Origin: Brevundimonas sp. NIBR10
Lineage (GTDB): Bacteria; Pseudomonadota; Alphaproteobacteria; Caulobacterales; Caulobacteraceae
Length of the DNA stretch: 64,000 bases
Reading direction: 5' to 3'
Assembly: GCF_027912515.1 (NCBI RefSeq)
Contig: NZ_CP115464.1
Coordinates: 3,201,501 to 3,265,500 of the forward strand
Part shown: one piece after another, positions 18,071 to 29,943 of the stretch
Layout of the letters: every line of letters starts with the position of its first letter
How positions within the stretch are numbered: the first letter of the stretch is position 1
Notes under the pieces: model-generated
Database searches by the model: none
Told to the model about the DNA's origin: nothing
The model's input: only the letters and a program-made list of their open reading frames with translations
Translations under genes and position numbers: made by a program

Positions 18071-18652
18071 TCAGGCTGCCGGAGGCTGCGCCAGGGCGTC
18101 GAGCGCGCGGTTGGTCATCAGGACGTTGACGCTGGGCTGGCCGATGAAGCCGAGCAGAGGGCCCTTGGTATTGCGGTCGATCACGCCCTGCACCTGTGCC
18201 GTCGTCAGACCCCGGGCCGCCGCGACGCGCGGGGCCTGGAGAGCGGCATAGGCCGGAGAAATGTCCGGGTCGAGCCCCGAAGCGGACGTCGTCACCGCAT
18301 CGGCGGGGATGGCCTGACCGGGGGCTTCGGCGCGCAGGGCGACGGCGTCGGTCTTGACCCGTTCGATCAGGTCGGGGTTCAGCGGGCCGAGGTTGGAGCC
18401 CGACGACCCGGCCGCGTTATAGCCGTCGCCGGCCGCAGACGGACGGGGGTGCAGATAGCGCGCCTCGGCGAAGGGCTGGCCGATCAGGGATGAGCCCTGA
18501 ACGGTGCCGTCCGGTCCGCGCACCAGACTGCCGTCGGCCTGGCTGGGGAAGGCCAGCTGGGCCGCGCCGGTGATCGCCAGCGGATAGGCCAGCCCCAGCA
18601 GCAGGGTGAAGAGGGCGATCATCACGAGGGCGGGGCGGATTTGGTTGACCAT
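18071..18652 (-). CDS. kdpC: KdpC, potassium-transporting ATPase subunit C
   Basis: A 193-aa subunit with one N-terminal membrane helix (about 7-30) and a periplasmic domain. It stabilises the KdpFABC complex and helps ATP binding and K+ gating. Typical blocks: QLAFPSQADGSL, GSSLIGQPF, YLHPRPSAAGDGYNAAGSSG, SASGLDPDISPAYA and the last LGFIGQPSVNVLMTN. AGGAG lies 8 bp before ATG 18652; the longer frame to 18856 runs into the porin gene. It follows the porin by 11 bp instead of following kdpB directly, which is unusual. Confidence 0.96.
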   Translation of the reverse strand: MVNQIRPALVMIALFTLLLGLAYPLAITGAAQLAFPSQADGSLVRGPDGTVQGSSLIGQPFAEARYLHPRPSAAGDGYNAAGSSGSNLGPLNPDLIERVKTDAVALRAEAPGQAIPADAVTTSASGLDPDISPAYAALQAPRVAAARGLTTAQVQGVIDRNTKGPLLGFIGQPSVNVLMTNRALDALAQPPAA

Positions 18653-18663
18653 CGTGGTCGCTC

Positions 18664-19413
18664 CTAGAAGGTGGCCTTCAGCGAGGCCACGGCGCGGCTG
18701 CCGTAGATGTCGCCGAAGTCGTGTTCGTCGGTGTCGTGATAGCGGACGTCGACCGCCAGGTTGGACGTCAGCTGATAGGCGACCCCCAGGTTCCACGTCG
18801 TGTAGTCGAAGGCCGACGAGACGAACTGACGACCTACGGCACCCGAGATCGTCCACCTGTCGGCGGTGCTGATCGCGGCATTGGCCTCGACATAGGTGGC
18901 CTCGTCCTCGGCGGCCCCGAAGAAGTCGGGGGAGTAGTAGACGGCGGCCCCGACCGTGGCCGGACCGACGGCGCGCGACGCGGCGGCCTTCAGCTCGACG
19001 TAGTCATAGTCGGCGCCGTTTGGTTGGCTGGTGTAGAGATAGCCCACCACGCCGAGGTCGGCGTTTGGTTGGCTGGTGTAGAGATAGCCCACCACGCCGA
19101 GGTCGAGGTTCCAGCCGGCGACCTCGGGACGAATGCCGCCATAGAGGTCGATCTCGGCATTGGTGTCGCCGTCTCCGGGAAAGGCCACGTTGGAGGCCCA
19201 GGTTCCGGCGTAGAAGGATCCGACGGTGACGTCGACGCCGCCGGAGATGGCCGGGTCTTCCTCGGTCTGGCTGACGCCGCGGAAGACGTAATCAGAAGCG
19301 GCCGCGACGTTGAAGGACCACTGGGGACCGGTGTCCTGGGCCACGGCCGGCAGGGCGATGGCGGTCGAGGCGGCGATCAGGGCCAGGACGGCGGGACGGA
19401 GGGAGAGACGCAT
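18664..19413 (-). CDS. TorF-family putative porin inside the kdp operon
   Basis: A 249-aa outer-membrane protein with a clear signal peptide (residues 1-25, AVAQ cleavage). SFNVAAASDYVFRGVSQTEEDPAISGGVDV is split over several strands and marks the TIGR02001/TorF family. The chain is rich in alternating beta-strand pattern and ends in aromatic F (SLKATF), as outer-membrane barrels do. It lies between a small membrane gene and kdpC with gaps of 3 and 11 bp, so it is co-transcribed with the K+ pump. A natural reading is an outer-membrane path for K+; that is inference. It also carries a 15-residue exact internal repeat (residues 103-132). Confidence 0.85.
   Translation of the reverse strand: MRLSLRPAVLALIAASTAIALPAVAQDTGPQWSFNVAAASDYVFRGVSQTEEDPAISGGVDVTVGSFYAGTWASNVAFPGDGDTNAEIDLYGGIRPEVAGWNLDLGVVGYLYTSQPNADLGVVGYLYTSQPNGADYDYVELKAAASRAVGPATVGAAVYYSPDFFGAAEDEATYVEANAAISTADRWTISGAVGRQFVSSAFDYTTWNLGVAYQLTSNLAVDVRYHDTDEHDFGDIYGSRAVASLKATF
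19018..19107 (-). repeat. 45-bp in-frame tandem duplication within the porin gene
   Basis: Two head-to-tail copies of a 45-bp unit (19018-19062 and 19063-19107), identical over the first 43 bp. Each codes for the 15 residues ADLGVVGYLYTSQPN or nearly so. Lack of synonymous drift suggests a recent slippage or assembly event. It adds one beta-hairpin-sized element to the porin. Confidence 0.9.
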
Positions 19414-19416
19414 GAA

Positions 19417-19587
19417 CTATTCCTTGAGAGCAGAAGCCGGGACCGGTTCGGGTCGACCGGGGGCGTGGGTGTCGCGGGCCTGGGCCAGCAGACCGACGAT
19501 GGCGATGGTGGCGATGAAGAAGACGGCGAACCAGACGTCGTTCTTGCCGGAGGCCTTGAACTGGGACTTGCGGGACATGACGGCCAT
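19417..19587 (-). CDS. Small single-helix membrane protein between kdpB and the porin
   Basis: A 56-aa protein: basic N-terminus (MAVMSRKSQFKASGKND), one membrane helix (about residues 18-36, VWFAVFFIATIAIVGLLA) and a Pro-rich tail. It starts 2 bp after the kdpB stop and ends 3 bp before the porin gene, so it is embedded in the operon. A second in-frame ATG at 19578 is possible. It is not KdpF, which is present before kdpA. No family is recognised. Position suggests an extra subunit or assembly factor of the Kdp complex, or a helper of the porin; neither is shown. Confidence 0.7.
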   Translation of the reverse strand: MAVMSRKSQFKASGKNDVWFAVFFIATIAIVGLLAQARDTHAPGRPEPVPASALKE

Positions 19588-19589
19588 GC

Positions 19590-21659
<2,070 letters not shown>

Positions 21660-21689
21660 TTCAGGTGTCCGAAGGGATCACAAAGCGGA

Positions 21690-23396
21690 TCACTGGGCCG
21701 CGCCGGCGAGCATCTGGAAATGCTCGACGATGGGTCCGAGGGCGAGGGCCGGGAAGAACTGCAACCCGCCCAGGATGAGGATGACGCCGATCAGCAGGCC
21801 GATGAACTGGGCGCTGTCGGTCGGCAGTGTGCCGGTCGAGGGGGCCAGCTTGGGCTTGACGACCAGGCTGCCGGCGATGGCCAGGACCGCCACGGCGGGC
21901 ACGAACCGGCCGAGCAGCATCCCGATGCCGAGCGTGGTGTTCCACCAGGGGGCGTTGGCGGTCAGACCGGCGAACGCCGAGCCGTTGTTCGCCGCCGCCG
22001 AGGTGTAGGCGTACAGCATCTCCGACAGGCCGTGCGGTCCGTGGTTCAGCAGCCCCTCCATGGCGGTCGGGAAGACGGCGGCGATGGCGGTGAAGCCCAG
22101 GATGGCCAGGGGCAGGACCAGGACCGCGATCATGGCGTACTGGATCTCGCGCGCCTCGATCTTCTTGCCGAGGTATTCGGGGGTGCGACCGACCATCAGA
22201 CCGGCGACGAACACCGCCAGCATGGCCATGACGACCATGATCGCGATCCCCGACCCGATCCCGCCGGGCAGGATCTCGCCCAGCTGCATCAGGAACATCA
22301 TCAGCCCGCCCGACAGCGGCATATAGGAGCCGTGCATGGAGTTGACCGATCCGTTCGACGCGCCGGTGGTCGGACCGGCCCAGGCGACCGAGGACGGCAG
22401 GCCGAAGCGGGTCTCCTTGCCTTCCAGGTTGACCGGTTTCTCGATCCCGGCGGCGACGAGGGCCGGGGCGGGCTGGCTTTCGGCGACATAGATGCCGGCC
22501 GTGCAGACGCTGAGCAGGATGAAGCCGGCGGCGACCAGGGCGCGAACGTCCTTCTTGGCCAGGACGCAGCGGCCAAAGGCGAAGAAGGCGGCCCAGCCGA
22601 GCACGTTGATCGCGACCGCCTCGATGAGGTTGGTGAGGGGCGAGGGGTTCTCGAACGGATGGGCCGAGTTGGCGTTGAACACGCCCCCGCCGTTGATGCC
22701 CAACTGCTTGATGGCCTCCTGGCTGGCGGCCGGGAACAGGGAAAGGGTCTGCGACCCGCCTTCCAGACCGGTCGCCGTCGCCGACGCCGCCAGGCTCTGC
22801 ACCACGCCGAGGCCGGCCAGAACCAGCGCCAGAACGATCGAAAGGGGCAGCAGCAGATAGAGGGTCGTCCGGGTCACGTCGGCCCAGAAATTGCCGACCC
22901 CCTCACCCCGGCTGGCCACAAAGGCTCGGGCCAGGGCGGCGGCGATGGTCGCGCCGGTGGCGGCGGACAGAAAGTTCTGGGTCGTGAAGCCGACCATCTG
23001 GCTGAAGGTCGAGGTGGTGCTTTCACCACCATAGGACTGCCAGTTGGTGTTGGTCACGAAGCTGACGGCGGTGTTGAAGGCCAGGTGCGGCGAGAGCCCC
23101 GCGAACCCTTGGGGGTTCAGCGGCAGGAAGGCCTGAAGCCTCAGGATGGCGAACAGAAGGAAGAAGCCCGCCGCGTTGAAGGCGATCAGGGCGGCGGCAT
23201 AGCCGGTCCAGCCCTGGCTGCGGTTCGGATCGACGCCGGCGCACCTGTAGAAGACGCCTTCGACGGGCTTCAGGACGGGGTCGAGCCAGGTGCGCTCGCC
23301 GTTCCAGACGCGCGACAGATAGATCCCGATCGGCCAGCCGATCAGGACGGAAAGAGACAGTGTGAGGGCGATCTCGCCCCAGCCTTGCAAGGTCAT
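21690..23396 (-). CDS. kdpA: KdpA, K+-translocating channel-like subunit
   Basis: A 568-aa membrane protein with about ten helices and four pore-loop repeats. The first selectivity-filter loop is [13 protein letters not shown], and the second includes [20 protein letters not shown]. The third and fourth lie in [11 protein letters not shown] and [16 protein letters not shown]. KdpA selects and passes K+ in the KdpFABC complex. Start ATG 23396 is 13 bp after the kdpF stop with AGGAG close by. Full length and intact. Confidence 0.97.
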   Translation of the reverse strand: MTLQGWGEIALTLSLSVLIGWPIGIYLSRVWNGERTWLDPVLKPVEGVFYRCAGVDPNRSQGWTGYAAALIAFNAAGFFLLFAILRLQAFLPLNPQGFAGLSPHLAFNTAVSFVTNTNWQSYGGESTTSTFSQMVGFTTQNFLSAATGATIAAALARAFVASRGEGVGNFWADVTRTTLYLLLPLSIVLALVLAGLGVVQSLAASATATGLEGGSQTLSLFPAASQEAIKQLGINGGGVFNANSAHPFENPSPLTNLIEAVAINVLGWAAFFAFGRCVLAKKDVRALVAAGFILLSVCTAGIYVAESQPAPALVAAGIEKPVNLEGKETRFGLPSSVAWAGPTTGASNGSVNSMHGSYMPLSGGLMMFLMQLGEILPGGIGSGIAIMVVMAMLAVFVAGLMVGRTPEYLGKKIEAREIQYAMIAVLVLPLAILGFTAIAAVFPTAMEGLLNHGPHGLSEMLYAYTSAAANNGSAFAGLTANAPWWNTTLGIGMLLGRFVPAVAVLAIAGSLVVKPKLAPSTGTLPTDSAQFIGLLIGVILILGGLQFFPALALGPIVEHFQMLAGAAQ

Positions 23397-23409
23397 GGCG
23401 GCGGCTCCT

Positions 23410-23493
23410 TCAGAACCGCTCGGGGCGCACGAGCGCCGCGATCATGTAGACGGCGACGACGACTGCGCCGACACCCCAGAGGATGGCGATCAT
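23410..23493 (-). CDS. kdpF: KdpF, small stabilising subunit
   Basis: A 27-aa single-helix peptide, [20 protein letters not shown] then a short LVRPERF tail. The position (directly before kdpA) and the helix followed by a short basic-acidic end match KdpF, which packs between KdpA and KdpB. It starts 2 bp after the stop of another small peptide gene, so translation is probably coupled. Such short genes are often missed by gene finders. Confidence 0.85.
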   Translation of the reverse strand: MIAILWGVGAVVVAVYMIAALVRPERF

Positions 23494-23495
23494 CG

Positions 23496-23579
23496 TCACA
23501 CCCTCTTTAACGCTGCGGCGAGCACGGCAAAGACGACGAACGCCCCGCCGCCCAGCGCCAGAAACAAAAGATCGGCCAT
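23496..23579 (-). CDS. 27-aa leader membrane peptide of the kdp operon
   Basis: A 27-aa hydrophobic peptide that starts MADLLFLALGGGAFVVFAVL and ends AAALKRV. GGAGG lies 6 bp before ATG 23579, the best ribosome site of the operon, and the stop is 2 bp before kdpF. A short membrane peptide of similar pattern (D-x-L-F-L near the start and an E/K-R-L/V end) precedes kdpF in many kdp operons as I recall, but has no assigned job. It may be a Kdp subunit or a coupling leader. Confidence rests on the ribosome site and tight packing. Confidence 0.7.
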   Translation of the reverse strand: MADLLFLALGGGAFVVFAVLAAALKRV

Positions 23580-23621
23580 GTGGCGCCTCCGGAAAATCAG
23601 GAGGTCGGTGGACCATGAACC

Positions 23622-23671
23622 CACATAACGGGGCCATGCGAGTCTGGGCGCGGCGCATAACGCCCGCATAA
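23622..23671 (-). promoter_or_regulatory. Candidate KdpE-binding direct repeats upstream of kdp
   Basis: On the minus strand TTATGCG occurs twice exactly 11 bp apart (23654-23660 and 23665-23671), one helical turn, as expected for the direct half-sites of an OmpR-family regulator. A third related TTATGTG lies at 23622-23628. They are 43-92 bp upstream of the first operon gene. The known E. coli KdpE site is T-rich and different, so this is a candidate only. Confidence 0.4.
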
Positions 23672-23677
23672 AATCGA

Positions 23678-23742
23678 CGACCCGGTGGGCGTCACCGAAC
23701 GATGCGGTCCGTCGCGCTTGCGGCAGTTACCGTGCCGGGTCG
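23678..23742 (-). terminator. Possible guaA terminator or inverted repeat
   Basis: CGACCCGG (23678-23685) and its reverse complement (23735-23742) are 49 bp apart; on the minus strand the second arm is soon followed by TCGATTTT. It begins 1 bp after the guaA stop. The long loop makes this a weak terminator; it may instead be part of the kdp control region. Confidence 0.3.
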
Positions 23743-23743
23743 C

Positions 23744-25297
23744 CTATTCCCACTCGATCGTGCCGGGCGGCTTGGACGTTACGTCATAGACCACGCGGTT
23801 CACGCCTCGGACCTCGTTGACAATCCGAGTCGCGCATTTGCCGAGGACGTCCCATGGAAACTCGAAGAAGTCCGCGGTCATGCCGTCGGTGGATGACACG
23901 GCGCGCAGGGCCAGGACCTTCTCATAGGTCCGGGCGTCGCCCATGACCCCGACGGTCTTGACCGGCAACAGCACGGCGAAGGCCTGCCAGATGCTGTCGT
24001 AGAGACCGGCCTTGCGGATTTCGTCGAGGTAGATGGCGTCGGCCTGTTGCAGGGTCTCGACGGCTTCGGGCGTGATCTCGCCCGGTATGCGGATGGCCAG
24101 GCCTGGTCCGGGGAACGGGTGGCGGCCGACGAAGGCATCGGTCAGGCCCAGCTCGCGGCCCAGAGCCCTAACTTCATCCTTGAACAGCTCGCGCAACGGC
24201 TCGACCAGCTTCAGCTTCATATAGTCGGGCAGGCCGCCCACGTTGTGGTGGCTCTTGATGACGTGGGCCTTGCCACTCGAAGAGGACACGCTCTCGATCA
24301 CGTCGGGATAGAGGGTGCCCTGGGCCAGGAACTCGGCGCCCTCGATCTTGTTGGCCTCGCGGTCGAAGATCTCGATGAAGACCCGGCCGATGGTCTTGCG
24401 CTTGGTCTCGGGGTCCGACTGGCCCGCCAGTTCGCCGAGAAATTCCTTCGACGCATCAACGTGGATGAGGGGGATGTTGTAGTGCTCGCGGAACAGGGTC
24501 GTGACCTGTTTCGCCTCGTCCTTGCGCAGCAGGCCGGTGTCGACGAACACGCAGGTCAACTGGTCGCCGATGGCCTCATGGATCAGCACCGCCGCCACCG
24601 ATGAATCGACCCCGCCGGACAGGCCGCAAATGACTTTGGCCGACCCGACCTGTTCGCGGATCTGGGCGATCTTCTCGTCGCGATAGGCAGCCATCGTCCA
24701 GTCGCCCTTCAGCCCGGCGATGCCGTGGGTGAAGTTCTTGAGCATCGTCGCGCCGCGCGGGGTGTGCATCACCTCGGGGTGGAACTGGACGCCGTAGAAC
24801 CGGCGGGTCTCATCGGCGATGACGGCGTAGGGACTGCCGGCCGAGGTGGCGACGACGTCGAAGCCCTCGGGGATGGCGACGATCTTGTCGCCGTGGCTCA
24901 TCCAGACGGTCTCGTCCTCGCCGACATCGGCCAGACCGGCCAGCAGTGGGGAGGATTTGGCGACGGTGATCTCCGCGCGGCCGAACTCGCGGGTGTGGCC
25001 GCCCTCGACCTTGCCGCCCAACTGTTCGCACATCGTCATCTCGCCGTAGCAGATGCCCAGCACGGGCACCCCGGCCTCGAACACGGCCTGGGGCGCGCGT
25101 GGGCTGCCCTCTTCGTGCACGCTCTCCGGACCACCCGACAGGATGATCGCTGCCGGCGTCATCGCCGCCAGCGCGACCTCCGCCTTCGCATAAGGATGAA
25201 TCTCGCAATAGACGCTCGCCTCGCGCAGACGCCGCGCGATCAGCTGCGTCACCTGGCTGCCAAAATCGACGATGAGAACCTTCTGGTGATCGGTCAT
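23744..25297 (-). CDS. guaA: GMP synthase (glutamine-hydrolysing)
   Basis: A 517-aa enzyme that aminates XMP to GMP with glutamine and ATP, the last step of guanine nucleotide synthesis. N-terminal class I glutamine amidotransferase with nucleophile Cys83 in GICYGEM and the His/Glu pair in VQFHPEV. The ATP-pyrophosphatase domain has the P-loop LSGGVDSS near 226-233. The C-terminal dimerisation domain ends [11 protein letters not shown], as in all GuaA proteins. GGAG precedes ATG 25297. It is the last gene of the guaB-to-guaA unit. Confidence 0.97.
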   Translation of the reverse strand: MTDHQKVLIVDFGSQVTQLIARRLREASVYCEIHPYAKAEVALAAMTPAAIILSGGPESVHEEGSPRAPQAVFEAGVPVLGICYGEMTMCEQLGGKVEGGHTREFGRAEITVAKSSPLLAGLADVGEDETVWMSHGDKIVAIPEGFDVVATSAGSPYAVIADETRRFYGVQFHPEVMHTPRGATMLKNFTHGIAGLKGDWTMAAYRDEKIAQIREQVGSAKVICGLSGGVDSSVAAVLIHEAIGDQLTCVFVDTGLLRKDEAKQVTTLFREHYNIPLIHVDASKEFLGELAGQSDPETKRKTIGRVFIEIFDREANKIEGAEFLAQGTLYPDVIESVSSSSGKAHVIKSHHNVGGLPDYMKLKLVEPLRELFKDEVRALGRELGLTDAFVGRHPFPGPGLAIRIPGEITPEAVETLQQADAIYLDEIRKAGLYDSIWQAFAVLLPVKTVGVMGDARTYEKVLALRAVSSTDGMTADFFEFPWDVLGKCATRIVNEVRGVNRVVYDVTSKPPGTIEWE

Positions 25298-25308
25298 GGG
25301 GGCTCCAG

Positions 25309-25965
25309 TCAGGCGTCGGTGGGCTCGGCGGTCAGCCGGGTAAGTTCGTGTTCCAGCAGGTCCAGCGCCTCGGCGAGACCTTCGTCGATCACATGCAGGG
25401 TGTCGGTCCAGTCGGACAGCCCGGTCAGATCGGCCTTGCCGTCCGACACGCCGCGCAGGCCGATCACGGGCAGGCCGAACCGGGCGGCGGCGCGGACCAC
25501 GGCATAGGTCTCCATGTCCACCATGTCGGCATCGATAGCGTCATAGGCCTCGCCAGAGACCACGCTGCCCCCGGTCGCCAGCCGCGCGTAGGGCTGGCCC
25601 TGCGGCCCGCTGGCCAAGGTCAGGCTGGCGGGCAGGTCCAGGAACGGCGTCACGCCGGGCGCAAAACCGAGCACGGTCGCATCCATGTCGCGATAGGCCA
25701 CCTCGTCGATCCAGTAGATGCGACCATGATCCAGGGTCTGCGAACCGGCCGATCCCAGCGAGATCACCAGGTCCGGCAGGGTGTCCGTGCGGGCAAGTTC
25801 GGCGAGGGCCGCCGTCGTTTCGACTGCCGCCTCGACGGGTCCTACGCCGGTGATCAGCGGTTTGATCCGTGCACGGAGCGCTGGGCCGTATTCCGCCTCG
25901 GCCGCCATCACGCACAGCGCGGAGATGGGCCCGAAGGCCTTCAGTTCAAACGCCGCGCCGCTCAC
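25309..25965 (-). CDS. MTA/SAH nucleosidase-family phosphorylase (5'-nucleosidase)
   Basis: A 218-aa protein of the PNP/UDP phosphorylase superfamily, most like 5'-methylthioadenosine/S-adenosylhomocysteine nucleosidase. Supporting blocks are [17 protein letters not shown] (38-54), [11 protein letters not shown] (65-75), [19 protein letters not shown] (ribose-contact MET-Glu) and [12 protein letters not shown] with the catalytic Asp. The start is GTG 25965, overlapping the rsmB stop as GTGA. It lies between an RNA methyltransferase that uses AdoMet and guaA, so recycling of SAH or salvage of purine is plausible. The exact substrate is not certain. Confidence 0.8.
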   Translation of the reverse strand: MSGAAFELKAFGPISALCVMAAEAEYGPALRARIKPLITGVGPVEAAVETTAALAELARTDTLPDLVISLGSAGSQTLDHGRIYWIDEVAYRDMDATVLGFAPGVTPFLDLPASLTLASGPQGQPYARLATGGSVVSGEAYDAIDADMVDMETYAVVRAAARFGLPVIGLRGVSDGKADLTGLSDWTDTLHVIDEGLAEALDLLEHELTRLTAEPTDA

Positions 25966-27380
25966 GCCCGCCGCTCATAAACGGCGGTGAAGAAGCCGTC
26001 GGTGCCCGTCGTCGCCGGCGAGAGCCGCAGCCGGTGCCCGCCCTCGGCCAGTTCGACCAGCCGGTTGCGACCCCCGTCGGTCAAGTGCGGCGACCCGACC
26101 GCCTCAGCCATCGGCACCGGCGCGAACCCGGGATGGTCCTCCTCGAAGGCATCCATGGTCGCCTCGTTCTCCTGCCTCAGCATCGAACAGGTCACATAGA
26201 CCAGCCGTCCGCCCGGTTTCACCAGCTTGGCCGCCCGCGCGACGATCGCCATCTGGAGGGTGTGCATCCGGGCGACGTCTTCGGGCTTCAACCGCCAGGC
26301 GTCCTCGGGTTTGCGCCGCCAAGTGCCCGTGCCGGTGCAGGGGGCATCGACGAACACCACGTCGGCCTGTTCCACGAGGTCCTCGACCCCGCCGCCATTG
26401 GGCCCGAGTTGCAGCAGTTCCGCCGACACGCCCGCGCGTTGCAGCCGGGGCTTGATGTTGTCGAGCCGCTTCTGCACCACGTCACAGGCGATCAACCGCC
26501 CATCGATCCCGACCGGCGTCGGCGTCGCGCGCGATCCCTTCGGCGCTTCGACCCAGCCGGTCGGCGTCCAGACCTTTTCGGGCTCGGCAGGCTCGACCGG
26601 GCGGCGGTCACTGCCCTCCCCTGCCATGCCCATGGCGAGGCCCAGGGTCTTGCCCCCGCCCCCGGCGCAATAATCCACGACGGTCATCCCGGGCTGAGCT
26701 ACGGCCAGGGCGCAGACGATCTGGCTGCCCTCGTCCTGAATTTCGATCCGACCGTCCTTGAAGGCCGCCAGCGCCTGGACGTTCGGCGGCGGCTCGGCCG
26801 ACAGGCGCAGGCCCCAGGCCGACCAGGGCGTGCGCGCCGGGTTCAGCCCCGCCTCGCGCAGTTCCGCCTCGACCTCGGCCACCGTCGCCTTGGCTGCATT
26901 GACCCGCAGGTCGATCGGCGCGCGCGGCAGCATCAGCCCGGCGGCCTCTTCGGCCCATCGGTCGCCGAAGCTGGACTTGAAGTCCTCCATGACGAACTCG
27001 GGCAGGCCCGCCGCGATCCAGCCGGGCACCTCGTCCCCGGTCAGGCTGATGCGCGACCGCTCCTGCTTGGACAGGGGCTTGGGGCCGTATCCATCACCGG
27101 AATGCAGCGCCTCGATCTCCTCGATTGTCAACCCGTCGATCAAGCTAAGAGCGCCGATGACGAGGGCCCGCCCGTCCTCGCGCCCCCCCATGGCCCAGAC
27201 CAGTCGGCCCCGCGCGCGCAGCACCTTGTAGACCTGATCGGCGATGGCCCGGCGGTCCTTGGACCCCGCATAGCGATTGGCAGTTCCCCAGGCCTTGAGC
27301 ACGGCCTCGGCCGGTTGGCGGCCCTGGGCGATGGAATCCAGGACGGAGGCGGCGGCGGCGAGACGAGCGGCTGGGGTCAC
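25962..27380 (-). CDS. rsmB: RsmB/NOP-family RNA (cytosine-5) methyltransferase
   Basis: A 472-aa AdoMet-dependent enzyme. The N-terminal region resembles the NusB-like part of RsmB-type proteins, and the Rossmann domain holds CAGGGGKTLGLA (motif I), FVDAPCTGTGTWRRKPE (motif IV, with the Cys that releases product) and VYVTCSMLRQENE (motif VI, with the catalytic Cys). The likely target is 16S rRNA C967, but other RsmB/NSUN paralogues look similar. The start is GTG 27380 with no strong ribosome site. The 3' end overlaps the nucleosidase gene by 4 bp. Confidence 0.85.
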   Translation of the reverse strand: MTPAARLAAAASVLDSIAQGRQPAEAVLKAWGTANRYAGSKDRRAIADQVYKVLRARGRLVWAMGGREDGRALVIGALSLIDGLTIEEIEALHSGDGYGPKPLSKQERSRISLTGDEVPGWIAAGLPEFVMEDFKSSFGDRWAEEAAGLMLPRAPIDLRVNAAKATVAEVEAELREAGLNPARTPWSAWGLRLSAEPPPNVQALAAFKDGRIEIQDEGSQIVCALAVAQPGMTVVDYCAGGGGKTLGLAMGMAGEGSDRRPVEPAEPEKVWTPTGWVEAPKGSRATPTPVGIDGRLIACDVVQKRLDNIKPRLQRAGVSAELLQLGPNGGGVEDLVEQADVVFVDAPCTGTGTWRRKPEDAWRLKPEDVARMHTLQMAIVARAAKLVKPGGRLVYVTCSMLRQENEATMDAFEEDHPGFAPVPMAEAVGSPHLTDGGRNRLVELAEGGHRLRLSPATTGTDGFFTAVYERRA

Positions 27381-27388
27381 TTAGGCTT

Positions 27389-27790
27389 TCAAAGGAAAAG
27401 GGCGGCGACGATCATCAACAGACCGGCGAGCGATACGAGGAAGACCAGGCTGCGCAAGCCCGTAACGCCGAAGGCGTACAACGGGACATAGAGCACGCGA
27501 GCCCAGAAATAGAGCGTAGCGCCCCAGTACGTCAGAAATCCGTCCTCGCCCGAGACATGGGCGATCAGGACCGCCCCGAGGAACAGCGGCAGCGTCTCGT
27601 AGAGGTTGGCCTGGGCGCGTTCCAGCCGCCCTGTGACGACATTCGACGCCGGCACGTCTTCATCGCGCGGCCCGGCATTCCACTTCGGCCCATGCTGCAG
27701 CGTCCGACCTGTCGCGGGCAGGAATATCTGCACCACCGCCAGCAGAATGGTCAGGGCGGCATAGGTCAGTTCGGGCGTCATGTTGAACAT
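27389..27790 (-). CDS. MAPEG-family membrane protein
   Basis: A 133-aa integral membrane protein with four helices (about 6-24, 66-82, 85-103, 110-132). It carries the MAPEG block RAQANLYETLPLF (near 57-69, where the family has E-R-x-x-x-N-x-x-E), used in glutathione-linked or eicosanoid enzymes of animals; bacterial members are mostly uncharacterised. It starts 3 bp after guaB stops, with AGGGA inside the guaB stop region, so it is co-transcribed with guaB. Why it is in a guanine-nucleotide unit is unclear. Confidence 0.85.
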   Translation of the reverse strand: MFNMTPELTYAALTILLAVVQIFLPATGRTLQHGPKWNAGPRDEDVPASNVVTGRLERAQANLYETLPLFLGAVLIAHVSGEDGFLTYWGATLYFWARVLYVPLYAFGVTGLRSLVFLVSLAGLLMIVAALFL

Positions 27791-27793
27791 CGT

Positions 27794-29278
<1,485 letters not shown>

Positions 29279-29399
29279 CTATCCTCTTTCGCGGTTGCGA
29301 AGTCAACCTCCGCAGCGCCGGGCCCGGACTGAAGAAGGCCATCGTCGAAAGATCGACGCACGCCTTGCAACACATGCGACCCATTCTCATTTGCCAGTC

Positions 29400-29942
29400 A
29401 TGGTCCAGATGATCGCCCAGTCTATCCGCCGGCTCGCGCTCAAGGTCGCGAGCTACGGCGTCATGCACCTGATCGTGGCGGTCCTTGTGGCATTCGCGAT
29501 CACGCGCGATTGGAGAATGGCCCTGGCCGTCGGTGTCGTCGAGCCGATCTTCCAGACGTTTGCCTATACGATACACGATCGGATCTGGCACCGGATCGAA
29601 CGGCGGGCGCGTCTGTCGATGGCCGAAGAAGGTGCCGAGGCCGTCTCCGCACGCCTCGACGTGATGGACCGGAACGAACAGTCGCGGCTGCACGGCCCCC
29701 ATGGCCATTCGCACGGCCTGCCTCGCTCCCTGAAACAGGTCGCGTTGAAGACCGTGACCTACGGCGTCATGCATTTCGTCGTCGCCGTCAGTGTGGCGAT
29801 GGCCCTGACCCAGAACTGGCGTCTGGCCCTAGCGATCGGCCTCGTCGAACCCCTCGTCCAGACCGTCTTCTTCACCCTGCACGACCGGATCTGGGCCCGG
29901 CTAGAGGCGCGCAAGGCGGCGCGCGCGTATGTAATCGCCTGA
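29400..29942 (+). CDS. Tandem DUF2061 membrane protein with His-rich linker
   Basis: A 180-aa membrane protein made of two copies of one DUF2061-like unit (about residues 10-62 and 117-170). Each has YGVMH near the start, a W-R-x-A-L-A-x-G motif, V-E-P, and an end xHDRIWxRxE. Between them lies a charged linker with HGPHGHSHG, a possible metal-binding stretch. Each unit has two membrane helices, so four in all. DUF2061 proteins have no known job and are usually single-unit. ATG 29400 is chosen because the DUF2061 part begins right after it; 29409 is also possible. It is divergent from guaB with a 145-bp gap. Confidence 0.8.
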   Translation: MVQMIAQSIRRLALKVASYGVMHLIVAVLVAFAITRDWRMALAVGVVEPIFQTFAYTIHDRIWHRIERRARLSMAEEGAEAVSARLDVMDRNEQSRLHGPHGHSHGLPRSLKQVALKTVTYGVMHFVVAVSVAMALTQNWRLALAIGLVEPLVQTVFFTLHDRIWARLEARKAARAYVIA

Positions 29943-29943
29943 T

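Noticed and set aside
16278..18251. Long plus-strand open frame opposite kdpD
   Set aside because: Antisense to an intact KdpD; composition typical of a GC-skew shadow.
19417..19587. Taking the small membrane protein after kdpB as KdpF
   Set aside because: A proper KdpF (27 aa) lies directly before kdpA; this one is longer, with a basic N-terminus and Pro-rich tail.
29400..29942. Calling the tandem DUF2061 protein a PACE drug exporter
   Set aside because: It has a two-fold repeat of short membrane hairpins like PACE proteins, but the repeat motifs (V-E-P, xHDRIW) are those of DUF2061, not of the BTP domain.
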